Positions 6,640-14,174 of a stretch of DNA of 64,000 nucleotides are shown piece by piece. Source of the DNA: UBA7067 sp051880615 (GTDB taxonomy: Bacteria > Bacillota > Clostridia > Oscillospirales > Acutalibacteraceae); contig JBJEOH010000034.1 of NCBI GenBank assembly GCA_051880615.1, positions 62,001-126,000 of the forward strand. The letters run 5' to 3'. Below the pieces are notes generated by a model. The model searched no databases and was not told where the DNA came from. It saw only the letters and a program-made list of their open reading frames with translations. Every line of letters starts with the position of its first letter. The stretch's first letter is position 1. The position numbers and the translations under genes were made by a program.

Positions 6640-8442
6640 ATGTTTACTGAACGATTAAACAAAATTATGAAAATAATCGGCGCAAAGCCAACTGACATTG
6701 CCGGTATTATCGGATGCGACCGTTCTGCGGTTGACCGTGTTTGTAAGGGGAGCCGTGTACCGCAAAACGGCGGAAAAAGTGCGACAAGAATTGTTTTGGC
6801 TATTTATTCGTTTGCGGATGGAAATGGAAAAACAGAAGATATTTTGAATGAAATCGGCTGTTCTGCTTCATTTTCCGCAGAGCAAATCAAAGGCGAAATA
6901 ATGCGTTGGCTTTATGACGGAGAAGAGCCGATAAAAGCCCGCAAAGAAGTGCCCACGGTTTTACATACCCACGATAAATTCGGACAGCGCTTTTCCGCAA
7001 TACTTGATTTGGCGGAATTTTCAAATGTTCGGTTCGGAAAGCTCCTGAGCATTGACCCATCGTATATTAGCCGTTTCCGCAACGGACTGCGCACACCTGT
7101 ATCAAACTCTAAACTCACGGAGAAAATATGCCGTGTTCTTTACAGTCGGTTCAAAGACCAAAAGCGCCTATCAAATCTTGCAAGATTAATGAACATATCG
7201 CCCGAAAATCTCCATAACGATACGGATTGGGAAAAAGAGCTGTATTCCTGGCTGTTTCTTTCGGATGACAGCACGGTTTCATCCTTTGTTGTGGGTATGG
7301 TAGACCAAATCGGCTCGTTTTCTGCTGATATAATAAAACCTCCTTTGTCCTTTGAAACAGTAGTAGACAAAAGGGCTTTAGGCGACAATCGATCGCTCTA
7401 TCACGGAATAACAGGCTTGCAAACTGCTGTTCTCCGCTTTCTGGGAAATGTTATAGAAAGAAAAGAAAAGGATTTATATCTATTTTCCGACCAAAATATA
7501 GATTGGATTACCGCAGACAAAGCCTTTCAACAAAAATGGATGTCGCTGATGATTCAGTGTGTAACAAGCGGTGTGAAAATTCACATCATTCATAATATCG
7601 AACGAAATCTTACTGAAATCGGCGAAGCAATTCGCAGTTGGCTTCCTCTTTATCCTTCGGGACAAATTGAATCATTTTACCTCGACGGACAGAAAAACAC
7701 AAATTTTTCAACAACACTGTTCTTATGCCCCGGCTATGCTTGTATTTACGGCAACAATGTTGTCGGCACGGAAAACGAAAACGGAAATTATCTGTACGAA
7801 ACCGAACCTGAAAAGACAAATCTGTGCCGTCAGTTCTTTGATACGCTTCTCGGCAAAGCCCACCGCCTGATCAGATTATGCAAAACGGCAGATTTCCTCC
7901 AGTTTGAAACAGGTTCATCGGATATTACGGTTTTAAGCAGTTGCCCAACTGTATTCTCCATGCCGGAAAATCTTTTTTCGGAATTCTTTAACCACTCTGA
8001 ATTATTAGCCGAGGCAAGTGACGCCAATGATATTTACAAACAAATGAAACGCTTTTTTGAAAAAGCGTTGTTGTCGGGACACTTTCATGAGTGTGCTCCT
8101 TTGCCAAGCGATGAGGACTTATTTAGCGGAAAAATATATCCGGAATTTCTATCGACGCCTTATTCTCCTCAGGAATTTGCAGAACACACAAAAAACATAA
8201 TCAATTCTTTAGACAACACAAAATACAGATTTTATCCTTTGCCCGAACCGAGTTTTTTGGATGTTCAGCTCATTATTTCCAAAAAAAGTGTTGCCGTCAG
8301 CCGGTTAACAGCACCGTTCTTCACGATTTTCTTAGAGCATCCGTTCCTGTGCCGTGCTTTTGCCGAGTATGCAGATTCGGTAAAAAAGCAGTACACTCTG
8401 GATAAAGTAACGCTGAAAAGAAAATTGGAGGGATATTGCTGA
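6640..8442 (+). CDS. Double helix-turn-helix regulator with large uncharacterised sensor region
   Basis: The 600-residue protein has two XRE-like DNA-binding segments: residues 3-50 (AKPTDIAGIIGCDRSAVDRVCKG) and 113-160 (VRFGKLLSIDPSYISRFRNG). After these comes a region of about 430 residues with no enzyme motif. It includes a block at about 275-350 (VKIHIIHNIERNLTEI, then RSWLPLYPSGQIESFYL) that I believe recurs in uncharacterised Clostridia regulators, but no search was run. No transmembrane helix is visible, so it is cytosolic. AGGGAGACGGCT precedes the ATG. The gene stands alone, behind a nested inverted repeat and ahead of a decayed parA/parB end, within accessory DNA. It is most likely a ligand- or phosphate-sensing transcription factor; its target, other than possibly its own promoter, is unknown. 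Confidence 0.7.
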   Translation: MFTERLNKIMKIIGAKPTDIAGIIGCDRSAVDRVCKGSRVPQNGGKSATRIVLAIYSFADGNGKTEDILNEIGCSASFSAEQIKGEIMRWLYDGEEPIKARKEVPTVLHTHDKFGQRFSAILDLAEFSNVRFGKLLSIDPSYISRFRNGLRTPVSNSKLTEKICRVLYSRFKDQKRLSNLARLMNISPENLHNDTDWEKELYSWLFLSDDSTVSSFVVGMVDQIGSFSADIIKPPLSFETVVDKRALGDNRSLYHGITGLQTAVLRFLGNVIERKEKDLYLFSDQNIDWITADKAFQQKWMSLMIQCVTSGVKIHIIHNIERNLTEIGEAIRSWLPLYPSGQIESFYLDGQKNTNFSTTLFLCPGYACIYGNNVVGTENENGNYLYETEPEKTNLCRQFFDTLLGKAHRLIRLCKTADFLQFETGSSDITVLSSCPTVFSMPENLFSEFFNHSELLAEASDANDIYKQMKRFFEKALLSGHFHECAPLPSDEDLFSGKIYPEFLSTPYSPQEFAEHTKNIINSLDNTKYRFYPLPEPSFLDVQLIISKKSVAVSRLTAPFFTIFLEHPFLCRAFAEYADSVKKQYTLDKVTLKRKLEGYC

Positions 8443-8464
8443 TATTACAATAACGGAACAATAA

Positions 8465-8593
8465 AGGAAAATCGTCAATCAGGTCAAGCGGAATATTCCT
8501 TATCTTTTCAAGCTTTGCAGTTTCTCGCTACTGCTGTGTAGAGAAAAGGTCATCGAGTGTCAGCAGTGCGAAGTCGCTCTTTCTTTCTGCCAT
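8465..8593 (-). pseudogene. parB-like N-terminal fragment with in-frame stop
   Basis: On the minus strand an ATG at 8593 opens MAERKSDFALLTLDDLFSTQ, then hits TAG, and the same frame continues RETAKLEKIRNIPLDLIDDFP. This is the conserved opening of ParB-type partition proteins of ICEs and plasmids (short acidic start, then the I-x-x-I-P-x-x-x-I-D-x-F-P segment that begins the ParB domain). Similarity stops at the FP, where the 3' end of the HTH gene begins. The gene has therefore lost most of its length and gained a stop codon. Confidence 0.75.
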
Positions 8594-8684
8594 CCGAAAG
8601 CACCTCTTTTGCAAATTCAGCGTATGCCAATGCCACCTGGCTGTTCGGCTCATAAACATAAATGCTTATACCCTTGGAATTTAC
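8550..8684 (-). pseudogene. parA-like C-terminal fragment
   Basis: The 44 codons read (with position 1 at 8684) VNSKGISIYVYEPNSQ, then VALAYAEFAKEVLSDGRKKE, and end at TGA. This matches the usual C-terminus of ParA-type ATPases (KGISIxxYDPxGxVAxAYxxLxxEVL). The upstream coding part is gone: a stop lies in frame 10 residues earlier. The end overlaps the parB-like start by 44 bases in another frame, as in intact parAB pairs. Confidence 0.75.
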
Positions 8685-8811
8685 CTCTGTTTATGAAAAG
8701 TTCAATACCGACAACACATTTAAACCTTATCCATATCTGACGCCCCACATCACACTTAAGTGTGGTCTTAATATTATCCTTACGAGCAGTAGGCATCCTT
8801 CTGCCCCTGCC

Positions 8812-8855
8812 AAACAGAAAAGTTGCATTTCGTCAGAAATGCGGCTTTTCTGTTT
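8812..8855 (+). terminator. Long hairpin, terminator-like
   Basis: A 20-bp stem with two G-U pairs (8812-8831 with 8836-8855, loop GTCA) ends in CTGTTTG. The T run is weak. A perfect 14-bp palindrome CACACTTAAGTGTG lies upstream at 8751-8764. The stretch 8690-8920 holds no gene. Confidence 0.5.
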
Positions 8856-8922
8856 GTATTATTCATTCTTCAATATTCAATATTCATTTCAGGCAACTTC
8901 AGGGTTGTTAGTATGAAAGAAA

Positions 8923-9102
8923 ATGCATATAGCTCTCAAGGAAACCGCTGAAACTGAATATTGGCTTAAGCTTTTGTCTAAGGCTGAATATGTAAACAAA
9001 GAAAAGATAGATTCATTACTGGCAGATTGCATAGAAATTAAACGAATCCTCATAGCCTCAATCAACACAGCAAAAGGAGTTAATAACCATAATAACGCTT
9101 AA
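8923..9102 (+). pseudogene. Four-helix-bundle protein (S23/IVP type), C-terminal fragment
   Basis: The 59-codon frame begins HIALKETAETEYWLKLLSK and continues with a helix ending LLADCIEIKRILIASINTAK. This is the C-terminal half of the small four-helix-bundle family first known from 23S rRNA intervening sequences (usual length about 115-120 residues). An in-frame stop lies three codons upstream of the ATG and no N-terminal half is visible, so it is truncated. A helical peptide could still be made. Confidence 0.6.
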
Positions 9103-9120
9103 TCAGATAAGCGTTAAAAG

Positions 9121-9165
9121 AAAACCACTGTAAATAAGCTTATATAAGCCTTGCAGTGGTTTTTA
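9121..9165 (+). terminator. Rho-independent terminator
   Basis: AAAACCACTG pairs with CAGTGGTTTT, with a smaller palindromic stem in the loop, ending in TTTTT. It closes the four-helix fragment. Confidence 0.75.
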
Positions 9166-9171
9166 TACTAA

Positions 9172-9329
9172 ATACTAATACCTAATAAAAAGTAGAAAAT
9201 CTTTGCGGTCTAATTTCCGCAATACTGCATTGTCGCCCTTGCAAGGCGTCAGCCTTGCGGCGTTCTCCGCCTTGTCTTGCGAAAATTATCCTCGTAAATA
9301 TAAATCTACTTTCTATCAGGAATTAGTAT
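9172..9329. mobile_element. MITE-like element with 25-bp imperfect terminal inverted repeats
   Basis: Positions 9172-9196 and 9305-9329 form an inverted repeat of 25 bp with three mismatches, enclosing 108 bases that contain a second hairpin (GCAAGGC-GTCA-GCCTTGC near 9243-9260). There is no ORF. The size, paired ends and internal stem fit a miniature inverted-repeat element. A clear target-site duplication is not seen. It lies between the terminator of the four-helix fragment and the 3' end of spoVAE. Confidence 0.6.
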
Positions 9330-9343
9330 AAAAAGATATTGCC

Positions 9344-9697
9344 CTACTTCTCCCGGCTTTCCCCTACAAGCGCTCCGATATAGCCGAACACCACAGCCGC
9401 CGAGATACCTGCTGCCGCTGCGGTAAGACCGCCTGTCAGCACCCCGAGAAAGCCCTTTTCTGCTATTGCCTTTTTAATTCCCTCAGTCATAGTGTAGCCA
9501 AAGCCGCTTAAGGGTACGGTTGCGCCTGCACCTGCGAAATCTACAATGTATTTATAAACTCCGATACCGCTCAACAGCACGCCTGCGCATACATACCCGA
9601 CAAGTATTCTCGCAGGCGTGAGCTTGGTTTTGTCAATAAGAATCTGCGCAACAACACATATAAGACCGCCGACCCAGAACGCATTTATATAGTCCAT
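9344..9697 (-). CDS. spoVAE: Stage V sporulation protein AE
   Basis: The 117-residue membrane protein has three to four hydrophobic helices and the family signatures KLTPARILVGYVCAGV (about 25-40), FAGAGATVPLSGFG (about 54-67) and GVLTGG with AAAAGISAAVVFGYIGA near the end. SpoVA proteins form a channel in the inner spore membrane that moves dipicolinic acid in during sporulation and out at germination; SpoVAE is a membrane component. The length equals the usual short SpoVAE form. The rest of a spoVA operon (A, B, C, D, F) is not next to it: a MITE-like element lies downstream and the divergent rnf operon upstream. No sigma-G promoter was clear to me. Confidence 0.9.
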   Translation of the reverse strand: MDYINAFWVGGLICVVAQILIDKTKLTPARILVGYVCAGVLLSGIGVYKYIVDFAGAGATVPLSGFGYTMTEGIKKAIAEKGFLGVLTGGLTAAAAGISAAVVFGYIGALVGESREK

Positions 9698-9799
9698 ATC
9701 ATCATATCCTTTGGTTTTCTATTCGTTTCTTTGGGTTTAGTATTATATATTTTCGTCGGATTATACATATAATTTCCTATGAAATGATGCTTTAAGAAG

Positions 9800-9828
9800 T
9801 TGAATTACAAGTCGAAAAATGTTAAAAT
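9800..9828 (+). promoter_or_regulatory. Promoter of the rnf operon
   Basis: TTGAAT (9800-9805), 17 bases, TAAAAT (9823-9828). A short inverted repeat ACAATT/AATTGT at 9843-9862 lies in the leader, 30 bases before the rnfC start. Confidence 0.6.
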
Positions 9829-9892
9829 AAATATGATTATGCACAATTCAGACATAAATTGTTGATATGTGAATTCAGAATGGGGGATTGGA

Positions 9893-11245
9893 ATGGAGGA
9901 AAAGAATAAACTGCCCTTGAAGCCCTTTCACACAAGAGGAGGGGTCAAGGCGCCTCACAGAAAGCACACTGCCGAGTGCGAAAGCGTAATAATGCCGCCG
10001 CGCGATGAGGTGCTTATTTGTATGAGCCAGCACATCGGTGCGCCTTGCAAGCCTGTTGTAAAGGTTGGCGACGAGGTAAAGGTAGGTCAGCTTGTAGGTG
10101 ACAGCGACGCTTTTGTGTCGGTACCGATGCATTCGTCTGTTTCGGGCAAGGTGAAAAAGCTTGAAACTGTCACAATGCCGAACGGCTCTAAGGTGCAGGC
10201 TGTGAGAATTCAGAGCGACGGATTAATGACGCCGTTTGAGGGTATAGCTCCGCCCGAGATAAACTCACGAGAGGATTTTATCAAGGCTGTAAGAAACAGC
10301 GGAGTTGTAGGTCTTGGCGGTGCAGGCTTCCCTGTGCATGTGAAGCTTAGCGTTGAAAAGGAAAAGGTCGATACCCTTATTATTAATGCCGCAGAGTGTG
10401 AGCCGTACATAACGGCGGATAACCGCGAGGCTCTTGAAAATTCGTGGGGCGTTGTCAGCGGAATTAAGTCTGTTATGGAGCTTATGGAGATTGACAGAGC
10501 GATAATAGCCATCGAGAGCAACAAGCCAAAGGCAATAAAGGTGTTGCAGGAGGTATGTGTTGCCGCTAACAGGGATATGAAGGGCAATGTATGTGTGCTG
10601 CCGCTTAAGGCGAGGTATCCGCAGGGTGCTGAAAAGGTTATAATCAAGGCTTGCACAAACCGAGTTGTTCCTGAGGGTAAGCTGCCTGCTGATGTCGGCT
10701 GTATCGTTATGAACATCGGCTCGGTAGCGTTTGTTGCGTCATATTTGAAAACAGGTATGCCGCTTGTAACAAAAAGAATTACGGTTGACGGTCAGGCTGT
10801 TACAAAGCCGCAGAATGTGATAGTGCCTATCGGAACAAAAATCAAGGATATAATTGAATTTTGCGGCGGCTACAAGGAGCAGCCCGAAAAGCTGATTTTC
10901 GGCGGTCCGATGATGGGTCTTGCGCTCGCAGACGACGAAATGCCGCTTTTAAAGCAGAATAACGCAATTCTTGCGTTTTCAAAGCAGGAGGCGGCAAAGC
11001 TTGAGCCGAGTGATTGTATACGCTGCGGCAGATGTGCGTCAGCTTGTCCTATGGGACTTGTGCCGCCGAGGATAAGCGGCTTTATACAGCAAAAGGATGT
11101 AAAGTCAATGCTTGACAGCGGATTGATGGTTTGTATGGAGTGCGGCTGCTGCTCGTTTGCATGTCCTGCTAACAGACCTATAGTTCAGAATATGCGCCTT
11201 GGAAAAAGCATAGTGCGCAATGCAAAAGTTAAGGAGGGAAAATGA
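9893..11245 (+). CDS. rnfC: Rnf complex subunit RnfC
   Basis: RnfC is the peripheral NADH/flavin-binding subunit of the Rnf complex, which couples ferredoxin oxidation by NAD+ to pumping of Na+ or H+. The 450-residue protein has the early HxGxxxxP-type region, the GLGGAGFPVHVKL and NAAECEPYI signatures of the FMN/NADH-binding domain at about 140-180, and two ferredoxin motifs near the end (CIRCGRCASACP and CMECGCCSFACP, about residues 375 and 414). The ATG at 9893 is chosen because GGGGGATT precedes it; a GTG 24 bases earlier is in frame but lacks a site. It is first in the operon C-D-G-E-A-B, the order usual in Clostridia. Its stop overlaps rnfD by 4 bases. Confidence 0.96.
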   Translation: MEEKNKLPLKPFHTRGGVKAPHRKHTAECESVIMPPRDEVLICMSQHIGAPCKPVVKVGDEVKVGQLVGDSDAFVSVPMHSSVSGKVKKLETVTMPNGSKVQAVRIQSDGLMTPFEGIAPPEINSREDFIKAVRNSGVVGLGGAGFPVHVKLSVEKEKVDTLIINAAECEPYITADNREALENSWGVVSGIKSVMELMEIDRAIIAIESNKPKAIKVLQEVCVAANRDMKGNVCVLPLKARYPQGAEKVIIKACTNRVVPEGKLPADVGCIVMNIGSVAFVASYLKTGMPLVTKRITVDGQAVTKPQNVIVPIGTKIKDIIEFCGGYKEQPEKLIFGGPMMGLALADDEMPLLKQNNAILAFSKQEAAKLEPSDCIRCGRCASACPMGLVPPRISGFIQQKDVKSMLDSGLMVCMECGCCSFACPANRPIVQNMRLGKSIVRNAKVKEGK

Positions 11246-12177
11246 TGGATAATATGCTCACCGTTTCGTCCTCGCCGCATCTGTCAAGCGGTGCGACAAC
11301 AAGAAAAATAATGCTCGATGTCATCATCTCTCTTGTGCCTGCGTCAATCGCAGCGACTGTGTTCTTCGGCTGGAAGAGCCTTATGCTCATCGCCGTATGC
11401 ATTATATCCTGCGTTGTGATGGAGTTTATCTGTCGCAAGGTGATGAAAAGAAAAAACACAATAAGCGATCTGAGCGCCGTTGTAACAGGCTTGCTCTTAG
11501 CGCTTAATCTGCCGTCGGGTCTTAATCCGCTTATCGCTGTTTTCGGCTGTGCCGTTGCGATTATTGCGGTTAAGCAGATGTTCGGCGGAATAGGAAATAA
11601 CTTTGTGAACCCTGCGATTACGGCGAGAATCGTGCTGCTCGTTTCGTTCCCTGTTCATATGACAACATGGGAAAAGCCGTTTGAGTGGCTTAACACAGCA
11701 GACGGCGTGACAGGCGCGACTCCGCTTGCGCTTATGGGTCAGGGTGAAAAAACAGGCTACCTTGACTTGCTTTTGGGCAACACAGGCGGCTGTATAGGCG
11801 AAACCTGCGTTATCGCATTACTTCTCGGCGGAATTTATCTTGTCGCAAGGCGAGTAATAACTCCTGTAATTCCGCTGTGCTTTATCGGTACAGTATTTGT
11901 GCTTTCCTTTATATTGGGTCAGGACCCTGTGTTCCATATTTTAAGCGGCGGCGTTATGCTCGGCGCAATCTTTATGGCTACCGACTACACAACCTCCCCG
12001 ATGAATACATGGGGCAAGGTCATTTTCGGCATAGGCTGCGGAATTATCACAGTGCTGATAAGGCTATACGCCAATCTGCCCGAGGGTGTTTCATTCTCAA
12101 TTATTCTTATGAACATACTTGTTCCGCACATTGAGAACCTCACAAAGCCCAGACCCTTTGGAAAGGAGAAGGTTTGA
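11242..12177 (+). CDS. rnfD: Rnf complex subunit RnfD
   Basis: The 311-residue integral membrane subunit has about eight to nine hydrophobic helices. The TGAT sequence at residues 157-160 (GVTGATPL) is the site where FMN is attached to threonine in this family. RnfD passes electrons within the membrane part of the complex. ATGA overlap with rnfC and AAGGAGGG upstream indicate coupled translation. It is followed by an unusual structured spacer of about 125 bases before rnfG, whereas the other junctions in the operon overlap or are almost joined. Confidence 0.95.
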   Translation: MMDNMLTVSSSPHLSSGATTRKIMLDVIISLVPASIAATVFFGWKSLMLIAVCIISCVVMEFICRKVMKRKNTISDLSAVVTGLLLALNLPSGLNPLIAVFGCAVAIIAVKQMFGGIGNNFVNPAITARIVLLVSFPVHMTTWEKPFEWLNTADGVTGATPLALMGQGEKTGYLDLLLGNTGGCIGETCVIALLLGGIYLVARRVITPVIPLCFIGTVFVLSFILGQDPVFHILSGGVMLGAIFMATDYTTSPMNTWGKVIFGIGCGIITVLIRLYANLPEGVSFSIILMNILVPHIENLTKPRPFGKEKV

Positions 12178-12178
12178 A

Positions 12179-12269
12179 AAAATGCTCGTTGCATCTTACC
12201 CTTATTCAGAACTTGAGGTACACCAGTACATCTGCGTCCTTCATAAGGGCAATCTGCTTAGAGCATTTT
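12179..12269. other. Structured spacer between rnfD and rnfG
   Basis: AAAATGCTC (12179-12187) pairs with GAGCATTTT (12261-12269), and inside it CCCTTAT (12199-12205) pairs with ATAAGGG (12243-12249). The RNA would form one long interrupted stem inside the operon. It could set the ratio of upstream to downstream subunits by attenuation or by protecting a cut end. Confidence 0.45.
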
Positions 12270-12294
12270 CCCGAACATAATGCGAAAGGAGATA

Positions 12295-12318
12295 ATGGCT
12301 ATAAATGAAAAAGCTTAA
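12295..12318 (+). CDS. Seven-codon ORF overlapping the rnfG start
   Basis: AAAGGAG is placed 4 bases before an ATG that encodes MAINEKA and stops 12 bases inside rnfG. The rnfG ATG itself is 14 bases from that site. The mini-ORF could couple or damp rnfG translation. It may also be chance. Confidence 0.25.
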   Translation: MAINEKA

Positions 12319-12877
12319 TCCAAAGGAAATCATAGTGCCGATTGTTGTTTTGCTTGTTATATGCATCGGAGTAACGGCAATTCTTGCGGCAGTCAATAAT
12401 CTTACAAAGGAGCCTATCGCACAGCAGGCACAGCAGAAGGCGGAGCAGGCGAGAGCCGTAGTTTTGCCAAATGCCGAAAGCTTTGAAAAGGTTTCGGATG
12501 AGCTTGACGGCGTGAGTGACGCTTATAAGGGAATAAAAGGCGGCGAAACAGTCGGCTACACATTTACAGCAAGCTCCAACGGCTACGGCGGAGCAGTTGA
12601 GGTTATGGTCGGAATAGACAGCAAAAGCGGCGAGATAAGCGGAGTTTCAATTCTTTCTCAGAGCGAAACACCAGGACTCGGTGCAAATGCGGTGAAGAGC
12701 GAATTTACCGACCAGTATAAGCAAAAGGCAAAGGAAATAACTGTTATAAAAAATGCCGCCCCGAAGGACGGCGAGATTGAGGCGCTCACGGGTGCGACAA
12801 TCACCTCAAGAGCGGTTACAAATGCCGTGAACAGTGCTGTTGCGGCTTATGAAGAAATAGTAAAGGGAGGGGAATAA
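12305..12877 (+). CDS. rnfG: Rnf complex subunit RnfG
   Basis: The 190-residue protein has one N-terminal transmembrane helix (about 9-29) and an extracytoplasmic FMN-binding domain. The LTGATITS motif at about 161-168 carries the threonine to which FMN is covalently attached by ApbE. It is essential for electron flow through Rnf to the ion-pumping subunits. No apbE is seen in the window, so the flavin transferase must be elsewhere. The ATG at 12305 is 14 bases from the nearest ribosome binding site and overlaps a seven-codon ORF. Two bases after its stop the TTG of rnfE begins. Confidence 0.95.
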   Translation: MKKLNPKEIIVPIVVLLVICIGVTAILAAVNNLTKEPIAQQAQQKAEQARAVVLPNAESFEKVSDELDGVSDAYKGIKGGETVGYTFTASSNGYGGAVEVMVGIDSKSGEISGVSILSQSETPGLGANAVKSEFTDQYKQKAKEITVIKNAAPKDGEIEALTGATITSRAVTNAVNSAVAAYEEIVKGGE

Positions 12878-12878
12878 C

Positions 12879-13559
12879 TTGGCTAAAGGACTGTTTAAGG
12901 AGTTTTCAAAGGGCATAATCAAGGAAAACCCTGTTTTATGTCTTGTGCTCGGCACCTGCCCGACGCTTGCCGTTACAACACAGGCTTTAAACGCTATCGG
13001 TATGGGCGTTGCGGCTACTCTTGTTCTTATCTGCTCAAATGCGGCTATATCGCTCTTAAGGAAGGTTATCCCCGATAAGGTGAGAATACCTGCTTACATA
13101 ACGATAATAGCAGGCTTTGTAACAATGGTGCAGATGCTCGTCAAGGCGTTCGCACCTGCGATTGACGAATCGCTCGGTATATATCTGCCGCTTATAGTAG
13201 TAAACTGCATTATTCTCGGCAGAGCCGAGATGTTCGCAAGCAAGCACAGCGTTATCCCGTCAATGGTTGACGGTCTGGGTATGGGTGTCGGATTTACTGC
13301 GGCTATGCTGCTTATGGGCGCTATAAGAGAGCTTTTTGGCTCAGGTACAATTTTCGGTCTGCCAGTCACATCAGGCTTTATGGACCCGATACTTATATTC
13401 ATTCTTCCGCCGGGCGGCTTCTTTGTGTTCGGCTTGCTCGTTGCGCTCTCATCAAAGCTCAGCGGAAAGCAGAAAACAGCCGAGGACATCAGCTGTGCTA
13501 AATGCCCGATGAACAAGAATTGCTCAAAGATGAAAGAGGAGGGACAGTGCAATGGTTAA
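12879..13559 (+). CDS. rnfE: Rnf complex subunit RnfE
   Basis: The 226-residue protein has six hydrophobic helices and the RnfA/RnfE pair signature: a cysteine in the first helix (NPVLCLVLGTCPTLAVT) and a second in VVNCIILGRAE. Together with RnfA these cysteines hold a membrane [2Fe-2S] cluster. The start is TTG at 12879, one base after the rnfG stop, with AAAGGGAGGGG upstream. The C-terminus carries a cysteine-rich cytosolic tail (CAKCPMNKNCSK...C) after the last helix; I believe similar tails occur in Clostridia, but its role is unknown. It overlaps rnfA by 8 bases. Confidence 0.95.
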   Translation: MAKGLFKEFSKGIIKENPVLCLVLGTCPTLAVTTQALNAIGMGVAATLVLICSNAAISLLRKVIPDKVRIPAYITIIAGFVTMVQMLVKAFAPAIDESLGIYLPLIVVNCIILGRAEMFASKHSVIPSMVDGLGMGVGFTAAMLLMGAIRELFGSGTIFGLPVTSGFMDPILIFILPPGGFFVFGLLVALSSKLSGKQKTAEDISCAKCPMNKNCSKMKEEGQCNG

Positions 13560-14160
13560 ACAGCTTGTCGCCGTTTTCTTAGCGGCTATATTGACAGAGA
13601 ACTATGTTCTGTCGAAATTCCTCGGTATCTGTCCGTTTTTAGGTGTTTCAAAAAAGGTAAACACGGCTCTCGGTATGAGCGCCGCAGTAACCTTTGTTAT
13701 GGTTCTTGCTACGGCTGTAACGTACCCGATTTATGAGAATATCCTCGTGCCGTTCGGTCTTGAGTATTTGCAGACAATCGTGTTTATTCTTGTAATCGCA
13801 GGTCTTGTTCAGCTTGTGGAGATTATATTGAAAAAGTATATGCCGCCGCTTTACAATTCGCTCGGCATATATCTGCCGCTTATCACAACAAACTGCGCTG
13901 TTTTGGGCGTTACAATGCTTGTTCTTGAAAAGGCAGCTCAGGATCCGAGCTACACCTATGTTTCCGCTTTGGTGAACGCTTTTGGTGCAGGTATCGGCTT
14001 CCTCGTGGCTATGGTTATCTTCGCAGGCGTAAGAGGCCGTCTTGAAACTGCCGATATTCCCAAATCGCTCAAGGGCTTACCGATTACTCTTGTTTCCGCA
14101 AGCCTTGTTTCGGTTTCGTTCTTAGGCTTTGCCGGCCTTGTTGAAGGCTTGATGGGTTAA
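13552..14160 (+). CDS. rnfA: Rnf complex subunit RnfA
   Basis: The 202-residue integral membrane protein is homologous to RnfE and inserted in the opposite topology. It has the ENYVLSKFLGICPFLGVSKK signature in helix 1 and TTNCAVLGVTML later, whose cysteines share the [2Fe-2S] cluster with RnfE. It has six helices and the usual family length. AGAGGAGGGACAG precedes the ATG inside the 3' end of rnfE, so translation is coupled. rnfB follows after 14 bases. Confidence 0.96.
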   Translation: MVKQLVAVFLAAILTENYVLSKFLGICPFLGVSKKVNTALGMSAAVTFVMVLATAVTYPIYENILVPFGLEYLQTIVFILVIAGLVQLVEIILKKYMPPLYNSLGIYLPLITTNCAVLGVTMLVLEKAAQDPSYTYVSALVNAFGAGIGFLVAMVIFAGVRGRLETADIPKSLKGLPITLVSASLVSVSFLGFAGLVEGLMG

Positions 14161-14174
14161 GGGAGGTTTGTTTG

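Noticed and set aside
8662..8916. An 84-codon plus-strand frame
   Set aside because: It crosses the antisense of the parA remnant, a 14-bp palindrome and a 20-bp hairpin, and has no ribosome binding site.
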